From: an uncultured Veillonella sp. | GTDB lineage: Bacteria; Bacillota; Negativicutes; Veillonellales; Veillonellaceae | DNA length: 42,999 nucleotides | Assembly (NCBI GenBank): GCA_934183145.1 | Contig: CAKPSA010000002.1 | Coordinates: 1 to 42,999, forward strand | Reading direction: 5' to 3' | Shown: piece by piece, positions 1 through 7,794 of the stretch | Position numbering within the stretch: position 1 is the stretch's first letter | Layout: each line of letters opens with the position of its first letter | Translations under genes and position numbers: made by a program | The notes under the pieces: generated by a model | Told to the model about the DNA's origin: nothing | What the model saw: only the letters and a program-made list of their open reading frames with translations | Databases searched by the model: none

Positions 1-1502
1 ATAATGGACAACGCATCTACAGGATCACCATTTAAGAGAATATCCATCTTAACCATTGGAGATTGTTTATAACCAATCAATTCATAGTCAAGAGATGCAT
101 ACCCCTTTGTAGCAGATTTTAATTTATCAAAATAATCGTAAATAATTTCACTCAAAGGTAAGTGATACACAACGGATACACGTGTTTCATCCAAGTATTC
201 CATGGATTGATATTCACCGCGTTTATCTTGAGATAACTCCATAATAGTACCAACAAAATCTTTAGGCACAATAGTTGTGGCCTTTACATAAGGTTCTTCA
301 ATGTAGTCGATTTCGGTTGGTGGCGGTAATTTAGCAGGATTATCCACTTCGAGCATTTCCCCATTTGTCTTGTAAACCTTATAGTTTACAGATGGTGCTG
401 TTGTAATAAGGGATAAGTTATATTCACGTTCCAACCGTTCTTGAATTACATCCATGTGTAATAGGCCGAGGAAACCACAACGGAAACCGAAGCCTAATGC
501 CAAAGATGTTTCTGCTTCGTATTCTAAAGCTGCATCATTAAGTTGTAACTTTTCAAGTGCATCACGAAGATTTTCATAGTCTTTAGAATCTGTTGGATAT
601 AAGCCACAATATACCATAGATACAGCTTTGCGATAGCCCGGTAATGGTTCCGGTGCCGGATTAGTAGCCAATGTTACAGTATCACCAACGTGACAATCGG
701 ATACATTCTTAATACTTGCCGCAATACAACCTACAGAGCCACATGGTAATTCCTGAACAGGTACAAGATTTGGTGTAAAGATACCAAGTTCTGTTACATC
801 AAAATCCTTTTTATCATGCATCATTCGGATTGTATCTTTTGCTTTAATAGTACCTTCTTTTACGCGAACGTAAGCAATGGCACCTTTGTAGGCATCAAAA
901 CGACTATCAAAAATTAAAGCTCTAGTTGGTTCATCAGATTTATCTGGCGGTGCAGGCACCTTATTTACAATGGCTTCCAAAATATCTGGAATGCCAATAC
1001 CAGATTTAGCAGAACATAAAACCGCTTCTGATGCATCTAAGCCAATGATATCCTCAATTTCTTGTTTAACTCGATCAGGATCTGCAGAAGGCAAATCAAT
1101 CTTGTTAATAACAGGAATGATTTCAAGATCATGTTCTAAAGCGAGATACACATTCGCCAACGTTTGTGCCTCTACACCTTGTGCAGCATCTACTACAAGT
1201 AATGCGCCTTCACAAGCTGCAAGAGAACGAGATACTTCATAGCTGAAATCCACATGGCCCGGGGTATCGATAAGATTCAAGGTATACTCTTCTCCATCTT
1301 GAGCTTTATACAAAATGCGAACAGATTGCGCTTTAATAGTAATGCCCCGTTCCCGTTCTAAATCCATAGAATCTAGAACTTGAGCTTCCATTTCGCGTTT
1401 TTGTAATGTGCCAGTATATTCAATTAATCTGTCGGCGATGGTAGATTTACCATGGTCAATATGAGCTATAATACAGAAGTTTCTAATCTTTTTCGTTGAC
1501 AT
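1..1502 (-). CDS. lepA: Elongation factor 4 (LepA), 3' end cut by window edge
   Basis: Translational GTPase of the EF-G family that acts on the 70S ribosome and is called EF4. Translating the minus strand from an ATG at 1500-1502 gives a start of MSTKKIRNF, then the G1 region AHIDHGKST, the switch motif RERGITIK, G3 DTPGH and G4 NKID. Later comes the family stretch [20 protein letters not shown]. About 500 residues are present and the C-terminus lies outside the window, so it is partial by position and not broken. An in-frame stop a few codons upstream excludes a longer start. The nearest good ribosome binding site (AAAGGAG, 1534-1540) is 31 nt from the start, with a hairpin between them. It follows mnmA by 38 nt and is probably co-transcribed with it. 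Confidence 0.96.
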   Translation of the reverse strand, partial: MSTKKIRNFCIIAHIDHGKSTIADRLIEYTGTLQKREMEAQVLDSMDLERERGITIKAQSVRILYKAQDGEEYTLNLIDTPGHVDFSYEVSRSLAACEGALLVVDAAQGVEAQTLANVYLALEHDLEIIPVINKIDLPSADPDRVKQEIEDIIGLDASEAVLCSAKSGIGIPDILEAIVNKVPAPPDKSDEPTRALIFDSRFDAYKGAIAYVRVKEGTIKAKDTIRMMHDKKDFDVTELGIFTPNLVPVQELPCGSVGCIAASIKNVSDCHVGDTVTLATNPAPEPLPGYRKAVSMVYCGLYPTDSKDYENLRDALEKLQLNDAALEYEAETSLALGFGFRCGFLGLLHMDVIQERLEREYNLSLITTAPSVNYKVYKTNGEMLEVDNPAKLPPPTEIDYIEEPYVKATTIVPKDFVGTIMELSQDKRGEYQSMEYLDETRVSVVYHLPLSEIIYDYFDKLKSATKGYASLDYELIGYKQSPMVKMDILLNGDPVDALSI

Positions 1503-1511
1503 ACTATGTGA

Positions 1512-1530
1512 ACAAGTTCAAGGAACTTGT
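1512..1530 (-). promoter_or_regulatory. Hairpin between lepA Shine-Dalgarno and start codon
   Basis: A perfect 8-bp inverted repeat (ACAAGTTC / GAACTTGT) with a 3-nt loop lies between AAAGGAG (1534-1540) and the lepA ATG. The linear spacing of 31 nt is too long for normal initiation. Folding the hairpin would shorten the effective gap to about 12 nt. No U-tract follows, so it is not a terminator. The role in initiation is inferred. Confidence 0.55.
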
Positions 1531-1540
1531 ATTCTCCTTT

Positions 1541-2602
1541 CTAACATACGCGATCGATAACAGCACCTCCTAATAATTGAGTGCCATTATAAAAGGCTAC
1601 GGACTGACCTGGTGTAATAGCCCGTTGTGGTTCTTCGAAGATAACTTCCATCGTATCATCATCTAAGATACGTGCAGTACAAGGTGAAGGATTCGCAGCG
1701 TAGCGGATTTTACCTTCTGCTTTTAATTCTTTATGAATTGTATCATCTAAGAAATTATAGAACTTACAAATCATACGATTTGTAAAGAGTCGTTCATTAG
1801 GACCTACGATGACCTCATTGCGCTCTCCATTAAAGCCAATAACATATAATGGGTGCTTATATGCAATACCAAGGCCCTTACGTTGGCCAATAGTGTAATT
1901 AAATAAGCCGTTATGTTTACCTAACACTTCACCATCTTCAGTAACGATATTACCAGACTTTGGTTTATCCTTCATTTCTTCTACCACGAGCTTTTGATAA
2001 TTTCCGTGAGGCAAGAAACAAATATCTACACTATCTGGTTTTTTAGCTACTGGTAAATCATATTCAGCAGCTAATTTACGTGTTTCAGTCTTACATTGAC
2101 CACCTAGTGGGAACATAAGATGACTCAAGATACGTTGGTTCATATTATACATAACGTAACTTTGATCTTTTGTAGGATCAACGCCTTTATGTAACTCGTA
2201 TAAACCTGTTTCTTCATTATAAATAACCTGTGCATAGTGACCAGTAACCATATGTGTGGCCCCCAGTTCAAGTGCACGATTAAGCATCAAATCAAACTTG
2301 ATATTTTTGTTACAGAATACACAAGGATTTGGTGTACGGCCATAGGCATATTCTTTTACAAAGTAATCTACCACATTATCGTAGAATACATCGCGAGCAT
2401 CGATAACGTGATGCTCAATACCAAGAAAATCACACATCTTCTTAGCATCTGTTACAGCAAGGGGAACCGAATCATAAGGTGTACCACTCACCCACAGCCA
2501 CAGGGTAATACCAAATACTTTATAGCCTTGTTTTAGTAGCATTGCAGCAGTTAAAGAACTGTCTACGCCACCACTCATAGCTACAGCGATAACTTTTTCC
2601 AT
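1541..2602 (-). CDS. mnmA: tRNA-specific 2-thiouridylase MnmA
   Basis: Catalyses s2U formation at U34 of tRNA-Lys, tRNA-Glu and tRNA-Gln, using ATP and a sulfur carrier. The protein has 353 residues. The PP-loop SGGVDSS is at residues 10-16, and TPNPCVFCNKNIKF carries C94 and C97. The second catalytic cysteine is C195 in DSVDICF. The C94-x2-C97 plus C195 pattern is the three-cysteine form that, as I recall, binds a [4Fe-4S] cluster in Thermotoga MnmA. The start at 2602 is chosen because AAAGGAG (2608-2614) sits 5 nt upstream. A GTG 23 codons further up lies inside the leader hairpins and has no ribosome binding site. lepA follows. The structured leader upstream is the notable feature. Confidence 0.97.
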   Translation of the reverse strand: MEKVIAVAMSGGVDSSLTAAMLLKQGYKVFGITLWLWVSGTPYDSVPLAVTDAKKMCDFLGIEHHVIDARDVFYDNVVDYFVKEYAYGRTPNPCVFCNKNIKFDLMLNRALELGATHMVTGHYAQVIYNEETGLYELHKGVDPTKDQSYVMYNMNQRILSHLMFPLGGQCKTETRKLAAEYDLPVAKKPDSVDICFLPHGNYQKLVVEEMKDKPKSGNIVTEDGEVLGKHNGLFNYTIGQRKGLGIAYKHPLYVIGFNGERNEVIVGPNERLFTNRMICKFYNFLDDTIHKELKAEGKIRYAANPSPCTARILDDDTMEVIFEEPQRAITPGQSVAFYNGTQLLGGAVIDRVC

Positions 2603-2718
2603 ACTTTCTCCTTTTAATGATCTCTTGATCATAAAACTAATCAGGGTGAAAGCCTGACGTGTAAAAAACACTAGTTCGGTGTAAAAGTCCGAGTAGTATT
2701 GCTATGAAATTATAGCAA
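2603..2718 (-). promoter_or_regulatory. Structured mnmA leader with two anticodon-like hairpins
   Basis: Read on the minus strand, this leader holds five consecutive hairpins. They are TTGCTAT/ATAGCAA (2699-2718), TCGGA-CTTTTAC-ACCGA (2676-2692, with an A-A mismatch at the top of the stem), GTGT/ACAC (2659-2671), TCAGG-CTTTCAC-CCTGA (2641-2657) and ATGATC/GATCAT (2617-2632). The ribosome binding site follows directly. Hairpins two and four look like diverged copies of one unit: both are 17 nt, have 7-nt loops and are followed by a TAGT sequence. The loop CUUUCAC is the loop of tRNA-Glu(UUC). CUUUUAC closely resembles that of tRNA-Lys(UUU). There is no D-arm, T-arm or acceptor stem, so this is not a tRNA gene. 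A regulatory role is inferred. Confidence 0.6.
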
Positions 2719-2723
2719 CTTAT

Positions 2724-2753
2724 ATTATAGCCTAGAACTAGGTATATTGAAAA
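2724..2753 (-). promoter_or_regulatory. Probable mnmA-lepA promoter
   Basis: A consensus -10 TATAAT lies at 2724-2729. The -35 is weak (TTTTCA, 2748-2753, 18-bp spacer). The predicted transcript start near 2717 coincides with the first leader hairpin. The spacer contains a palindrome CCTAG-TT-CTAGG (2731-2742) that could be an operator. Confidence 0.55.
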
Positions 2754-2762
2754 GATTTGAAA

Positions 2763-2798
2763 CGAAAAGAATCCCTTTCTCAGAGAGAAAGAGATTCT
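2763..2798 (-). terminator. Rho-independent terminator of the PHP-to-ynbB operon
   Basis: Outer stem GAATC/GATTC and inner stem CTTTCTC/GAGAAAG are separated by one mismatch, with a 3-nt loop at 2782-2784. On the minus strand the hairpin is followed by TTTTCGTTT. It starts 6 nt after the ynbB-like stop codon. Confidence 0.85.
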
Positions 2799-2803
2799 AA
2801 CTG

Positions 2804-4042
2804 TTATCTATGTTTTAATATTTCTTCTGCAGCACCTAAAATACCGAGCATGGAGTGTTCAAACACAAGGCCACCTTGCATGAAAATAGTATACGGTGGA
2901 CGAACAGGACCATCTGCACTTAATTCAATAGAGGAGCCTTGTACAAAGGTACCACCTGCCATGATGATTTTATCTTCATAACCAGGCATATCACCAGGAA
3001 TAGGATGTACGTGAGCATCCACAGGAGAATAAGCTTGCATGCCTACACAGAAATGCTCCATTTCTTCTCCATTTTTTAGATTGATTGCTTGGATTAAATC
3101 ATAGCGATCAGCATTTACCTTAGGAAATACTTCATACCCTAAGAGCTCGCCAACTGCCGCAGTATATACGGCACCTTTAAGAGCTTGTAATACTACGTGA
3201 GGTGCCATAAATAACCCTTGGAAGAACAAGCGATAACCAGGTGCATAGGAGCCCATATGATCGCCAAGTCCTGGAGCAGTTAGTTGATACGCTGCATCTT
3301 CAACAAGGTCTTCTCTACCAACAATATAACCGCCAGTTGGTGCCAAACCACCACCAGCATTTTTAATGAGAGAGCCAGCCATAATATCGGCACCAGCTTC
3401 TAATGGTTCTTGTAACTCTGTAAATTCGCCATAGCAATTATCTACAAAACAAATGGTGTTAGGATTTTTAGATTTTACAGCATCTACAATGATCTTAATA
3501 TCGGCAATGGATAATGGCTCACGCGTACTATACCCGCGAGAACGTTGAATGACTACTACTCGCGTATTATCATTCACAGCGTTAGCAATGGCCTCTACAT
3601 CATAGGTATTATCTTTTAAAGGCACCTCAGTATAGGTAAACCCTTTTTCTACTAAAGAACCACGCACTTCACGAGCAGCACCAATTACGGATTGCATTGT
3701 ATCGTAAGGAGCTCCAACGGCATAGATAAATTCTTTACCTTTAGAACCATTCCCCATTAAGGAAATCAACGTCGTTGCTAGTGCATGTGTACCAGATACG
3801 AAATGAGGACGAACGATGGCTTTTTCACCTTTAAATACATAGGCAAATACTTCATCTAATTTTTCACGTCCTACATCGTTATATCCATATCCAGTAGTAC
3901 CTGTGAAGTGATAATCAGATACTTGGCATTCTTTAAAGGCTTCTAATACTTTTTTTGTATTAGCCAAAGCAATAGGTTCAAATTTCTTAAATTCTGGTTC
4001 AGCCATTTCAAGGGCTTTACTACGTATTTCTTCTAATGTCAT
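2804..4042 (-). CDS. ynbB: YnbB-like PLP-dependent lyase (methionine gamma-lyase family)
   Basis: A 412-residue fold-type I PLP enzyme of the family often annotated as aluminium resistance protein or methionine gamma-lyase-like. The likely PLP site is K227 in AGSLIKNAGGG, with D201 in FVDNCYGEF as the ring-nitrogen contact. HFVSGTHALATTL (80-92) is the phosphate-cup region. The true substrate is not established from sequence, and a carbon-sulfur lyase role is a family-based guess. The start ATG overlaps the miaA stop by 4 nt (ATGA) and AGAAGGA lies upstream, so it is translationally coupled. Being last gene of the operon next to miaA fits gene order in other Firmicutes. Confidence 0.88.
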   Translation of the reverse strand: MTLEEIRSKALEMAEPEFKKFEPIALANTKKVLEAFKECQVSDYHFTGTTGYGYNDVGREKLDEVFAYVFKGEKAIVRPHFVSGTHALATTLISLMGNGSKGKEFIYAVGAPYDTMQSVIGAAREVRGSLVEKGFTYTEVPLKDNTYDVEAIANAVNDNTRVVVIQRSRGYSTREPLSIADIKIIVDAVKSKNPNTICFVDNCYGEFTELQEPLEAGADIMAGSLIKNAGGGLAPTGGYIVGREDLVEDAAYQLTAPGLGDHMGSYAPGYRLFFQGLFMAPHVVLQALKGAVYTAAVGELLGYEVFPKVNADRYDLIQAINLKNGEEMEHFCVGMQAYSPVDAHVHPIPGDMPGYEDKIIMAGGTFVQGSSIELSADGPVRPPYTIFMQGGLVFEHSMLGILGAAEEILKHR

Positions 4043-4968
4043 GCTAATCCTTCTCTACGGATTAAATCCATAGCTTTATTAAATATAAAATCTTTAGATG
4101 TATCGTTATCAATATGTATCCATTCAATATATGGCATACGTTTATACCAAGTGATTTGGCGCTTTGCAAAATGGCGCGTATTCTTCTTAATTAAATCGCG
4201 GCATTCATCAAGGGCAATACTGCCATTTATATATTCTACAACCTCTTTATAACCAATCCCCTTAAAGGCTTGGCAATCAGGATTTACTCCAGATTTAACA
4301 AGTTGCTCTACTTCTTCAATCAAACCTGCATCAAACATCATATCAACGCGTAAATTAATGCGTTCATATAACTTATCACGGTCTCTCATAAGACCTATAA
4401 CAGGTCCTTTATAAGATACACCATCTTTTGTTTGATTACGTAATGAATCTACATCACCATGATGCAATATCTCAATAGCCCGATACAAACGATGTTTGTC
4501 ATTATATTGTATCTCTATATTATGTTCTTTACCTAATGTGAAAGCATAGTCTCGTAAGCCTTCAATACCTTTTGTATTATAAAGCTCATCAAGTTTTGCT
4601 CGTAAATTTTCATCAGGCTTAACATCATTAAAGTTATAGTTCTCCAATAATGATTGAACATACAGTCCTGTACCACCAGATAAAATAGGAAGAATATTTC
4701 TATCGTTTAATCTAGTGATAATCTCTTTCGCCTGGTCTTGGAAAATAGATACCGAATATGAATCATTTGGTTTTAGTATATCGATGAGATGATGTTTCAC
4801 ACGGTTAAGTTCATCCATAGAAGGTTTCGCAGTACCAATATTGAGTTGTTTATATACTTGGTAAGCATCACCAGAAATAACCTCAGCATTTAGTTGTTCC
4901 GCTAATTCCAAGGTTAAATCAGTTTTGCCCACAGCCGTTGGTCCAACGATGGTAATTAAGGGATTCAC
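4039..4968 (-). CDS. miaA: tRNA dimethylallyltransferase MiaA
   Basis: Adds a dimethylallyl group to N6 of A37 in tRNAs reading UNN codons, the first step before MiaB thiomethylation. It has 309 residues with the P-loop GPTAVGKT at 9-16. The region GDAYQVYKQLNIGTAKP matches the family block that normally reads DSxxxYxGxxIGTAKP: the aspartate is kept but the next serine is alanine. GGTGLYVQSLL is the prenyl-diphosphate site region, and KNTRHFAKRQITWYKR is the C-terminal signature. The start is GTG at 4966-4968, with AAGGAG 6 nt upstream. It overlaps the preceding gene by 4 nt (GTGA). MiaB lies four genes upstream in the same operon. Confidence 0.96.
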   Translation of the reverse strand: MNPLITIVGPTAVGKTDLTLELAEQLNAEVISGDAYQVYKQLNIGTAKPSMDELNRVKHHLIDILKPNDSYSVSIFQDQAKEIITRLNDRNILPILSGGTGLYVQSLLENYNFNDVKPDENLRAKLDELYNTKGIEGLRDYAFTLGKEHNIEIQYNDKHRLYRAIEILHHGDVDSLRNQTKDGVSYKGPVIGLMRDRDKLYERINLRVDMMFDAGLIEEVEQLVKSGVNPDCQAFKGIGYKEVVEYINGSIALDECRDLIKKNTRHFAKRQITWYKRMPYIEWIHIDNDTSKDFIFNKAMDLIRREGLA

Positions 4969-5777
4969 AATAACTCCTTCACATATACACCATAGCCTAT
5001 GCGGCTATACTTTCCACCCACCCATTGATGAGGTGGATACTTTTGAAAGACCGAACTAAACGGTCGTTCTTTTATAATAACACCATACCTAGCAACGCGC
5101 ATAGCACTGGACATAATTATATCATCAATATGACTTTCTACAGTATGCCCCCGAAGTGGTTTAAATTGTGGACTTTCCTCTACAGGCACCTCAAACATAG
5201 GATCAAAATAAATAATATCGATACTATTATCCGGTAGGTTTGGTAAATAGTTTTCAAAAGTATCATGATGGACCTTAATACGGCGTAACGCATTTGTTAC
5301 ACTGTCCTCACTATGAACATAATGTTCTAAACCATAGGAAGTGGCTAGCCATATGGGAAATGAACCTTCTAACCCCTGTATTTGTGCATTAGGGAAAGCA
5401 TAACTGACGATAATGCTATCACTAGCTAGACCTATTGTAGAGTCAAGAAATGTAAACTGTTGCCCCTCATGCACTTCTTTTCTATCTAGTATTATTTGAA
5501 CAGCATTAACTAAATGATCGCCTTCACCACGTTCTATCCGTAATATACGTAATTGTGCCATGGATAGGTGAAAGCTATGTTGTTGATTTTCAGAAAAGTA
5601 AATCGTTAAGCTCGTTCCTGAAAGAACTGCAACATATTCGCATTGATGCGATCTGAATAAGGCTGGTATGGATGTTTTACCTCGCTTTATATAGGTCATA
5701 TGCATAGAGGAAGCCAGTGCTTTGGCTTCCTCCTGAATGACCTCATTAGATTTTTGAGATGTGGTTAGTATATTCAT
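4965..5777 (-). CDS. RsmJ-like class I SAM-dependent methyltransferase
   Basis: A 270-residue protein with a Rossmann methyltransferase core. LDSTIGLASDS (111-121) occupies the SAM-binding motif I position. IIYFDPMFEVP (188-198) matches the DPMFP motif of RsmJ, which makes m2G1516 in E. coli 16S rRNA. The N-terminal 100 residues differ from E. coli RsmJ and carry no motif I recognise. An rRNA or other RNA substrate is therefore inferred from the family only. The start lies one base after the mutL stop and has no clear ribosome binding site, which suggests coupling to mutL. A perfect 9-bp hairpin lies within codons 16-24. The gene sits between mutL and miaA. Confidence 0.78.
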   Translation of the reverse strand: MNILTTSQKSNEVIQEEAKALASSMHMTYIKRGKTSIPALFRSHQCEYVAVLSGTSLTIYFSENQQHSFHLSMAQLRILRIERGEGDHLVNAVQIILDRKEVHEGQQFTFLDSTIGLASDSIIVSYAFPNAQIQGLEGSFPIWLATSYGLEHYVHSEDSVTNALRRIKVHHDTFENYLPNLPDNSIDIIYFDPMFEVPVEESPQFKPLRGHTVESHIDDIIMSSAMRVARYGVIIKERPFSSVFQKYPPHQWVGGKYSRIGYGVYVKELL

Positions 5778-5778
5778 A

Positions 5779-7794
5779 TTAAGACCGTAAGAATAATTTA
5801 CCTAATTCATCAGGTGTAAACTTAATGATTGTTGGACGACCATGGGGACATACATAGGGTTTCTCAGTACTAAATAAATCCTCAATTAAAGTAGTCATTT
5901 GATACATATTAAGGTTATGACCTGCCTTGATGGCCCCTCTACAAGATGCATAAGCAAGCATTTCATGACGCAACTGAGCCTTTGTAGGTTGTTGGTGATC
6001 ATGTAAGTATGAAAATACATATTGGAGAATTTCAAACACTTTAGATTCTACTAAATCTACAGGAGCACCTACAAGTTTTATCTTTGTAGGACCACCTAAT
6101 TCGACATCAAATCCAAGATCGAGTAATATTTCTCGTTCCTCCTCTACTAAATTCATTTCATCATCTGTGGCCTCACTATATTGAGGTACTAAAATAGATT
6201 GCATAGGAATTGATTCAGAGGACTTACAAAGCTTATCGTAACGTACACGTTCATGTGCGGCATGTTGATCTATAATATAGAGATCATCACCCTTTTTAGC
6301 CAAAATATAACAAGAAGCAACTTGGCCCATAGGTAGGAACCCAGAATTTTGAATTGTACGTTCTTCTACCTCTCCATCGCGAATATCATTAGATAAAGAT
6401 TTAAACTTCTCTATATCTTCTGTAGTATAGCTAGTATAGGCAGTAGGAACAGAATCAAAACTTTCGTCCACAAAGGATGATTGTTCATAAGTAGTCTTTG
6501 GCGCAGGTGGTGTGTAACCCTTAGTTTTAAGGTTCTCCACAAACTGGGTAGTTTCACCGCGCATAACTTCATACCCTTTTGTACGTCGTCCACCAAAAAC
6601 CTTATCATAATCTACAGCTGTTGCTATATGCTCAGCAGACTGCATTTCATCTTCTACCACAGTAGGTGTTCGATACGAATCATACGTACTATTGCCAGCG
6701 GAAGATGAACTACTATTACTATCCCTATTGTTACTATTGAAGTCAATTCGATTAGTGACTGTACCATTTATATAAGAGGATGATTCTCGTTCATAACGCT
6801 CATGAAGGGGATTATTTAAGGCATTCAAAATACCATGGTAAACTGCTTTAAATATAATCTTATCGTCAGAAAATTTTACTTCACTCTTGCGAGGATGCAC
6901 ATTAATATCAACCATCTCAGCAGGAACAGTAATATTTAGAACCACTAAAGGATGACCATTTTTCGGCAATAATGCGTGATATGCATTATCTATAGCCTTC
7001 ATTATAGTTTTATCAGAAATAACCCGGTTATTAACGATAATAGTCTGCCATATTCTCGTGCTTTTAAGAAGCGTTGGTTTACTCACCACACCATCGATAT
7101 AGATAGAATCACTTTCATAAGCAACAGTAAATATATCATCCTTAGTTTTATAGCCATATAGGGCAGCTACAGTATCACCAATATTGCCATTTCCAGGCGT
7201 AATAATAGCCACTCGATCATCAATGATGAGCTTAAAGGAAATATGTGGATTACTAAGGGCTAATTTCCCAACAATATCTTGAATCTTAGAAGATTCTGTG
7301 CGTTCCGTTTTCAAGAATTTACGACGCGCAGGCGTATTATAGAATAAATCTCTAATCTCAATTGTTGTGCCAGGCGCCGCACCGTAAGGAATACAATCGG
7401 TAAAAGTACCACCGTCTACGGTAATACGAGTCCCTAAATCAGCATCTGCTTTACGAGTAGTCAAAGAAAAATGAGAAACTGAGGCAATACTAGCCAATGC
7501 TTCACCACGGAAGCCGAGGGATGCAATATCAAATAAATCCTCTACATGCTGAATTTTAGATGTAGCATGGCGTAAGATTGCTAACCGCGCATCCTCTTCA
7601 GTCATGCCAATGCCATTATCGGTAATGCGCATATATGCCACACCACCATCTCCAATTTCTACCTCTATATTAGTAGCAGAAGCATCGATAGAGTTTTCAA
7701 TGAGCTCTTTAATAACTGATGCGGGGCGTTCAACGACTTCACCAGCAGCTATCTTATTGATTGTGGTTTCATCCAATACATGAATGGTAGCCAT
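5779..7794 (-). CDS. mutL: DNA mismatch repair protein MutL (endonuclease type)
   Basis: Couples mismatch recognition by MutS to strand removal. It has 671 residues. The GHKL ATPase motifs are ENSIDA, DNGIGM and GFRGEAL in the first 110 residues. A Ser/Asn-rich linker follows at about 345-375. The C-terminal dimerisation and endonuclease domain holds DQHAAHE (509-515), SCRGAIKA (around 617-624) and CPHGRPT (649-655). These are the metal-binding motifs of MutL proteins from bacteria without MutH, so this MutL is expected to nick DNA itself. The start overlaps the mutS stop by one base (TAATG), with AAAGGAGG upstream. Confidence 0.98.
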   Translation of the reverse strand: MATIHVLDETTINKIAAGEVVERPASVIKELIENSIDASATNIEVEIGDGGVAYMRITDNGIGMTEEDARLAILRHATSKIQHVEDLFDIASLGFRGEALASIASVSHFSLTTRKADADLGTRITVDGGTFTDCIPYGAAPGTTIEIRDLFYNTPARRKFLKTERTESSKIQDIVGKLALSNPHISFKLIIDDRVAIITPGNGNIGDTVAALYGYKTKDDIFTVAYESDSIYIDGVVSKPTLLKSTRIWQTIIVNNRVISDKTIMKAIDNAYHALLPKNGHPLVVLNITVPAEMVDINVHPRKSEVKFSDDKIIFKAVYHGILNALNNPLHERYERESSSYINGTVTNRIDFNSNNRDSNSSSSSAGNSTYDSYRTPTVVEDEMQSAEHIATAVDYDKVFGGRRTKGYEVMRGETTQFVENLKTKGYTPPAPKTTYEQSSFVDESFDSVPTAYTSYTTEDIEKFKSLSNDIRDGEVEERTIQNSGFLPMGQVASCYILAKKGDDLYIIDQHAAHERVRYDKLCKSSESIPMQSILVPQYSEATDDEMNLVEEEREILLDLGFDVELGGPTKIKLVGAPVDLVESKVFEILQYVFSYLHDHQQPTKAQLRHEMLAYASCRGAIKAGHNLNMYQMTTLIEDLFSTEKPYVCPHGRPTIIKFTPDELGKLFLRS

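Noticed and set aside
970..1242. Plus-strand open frames inside lepA and other genes
   Set aside because: They are shadows of minus-strand genes. They lack ribosome sites and recognisable protein character. The same applies to all other plus-strand frames except rqcH.
2603..2671. Longer mnmA start at a GTG giving 376 residues
   Set aside because: The extra 23 codons lie in the hairpin leader, have no ribosome binding site, and MEKVIAVAMSGGVDSS is a normal MnmA N-terminus.
2641..2718. A tRNA gene or tRNA fragment in the mnmA leader
   Set aside because: The anticodon-like hairpins have no D-arm, no TTCGA-type T-arm, no acceptor stem and no CCA end. They are mimics at most.
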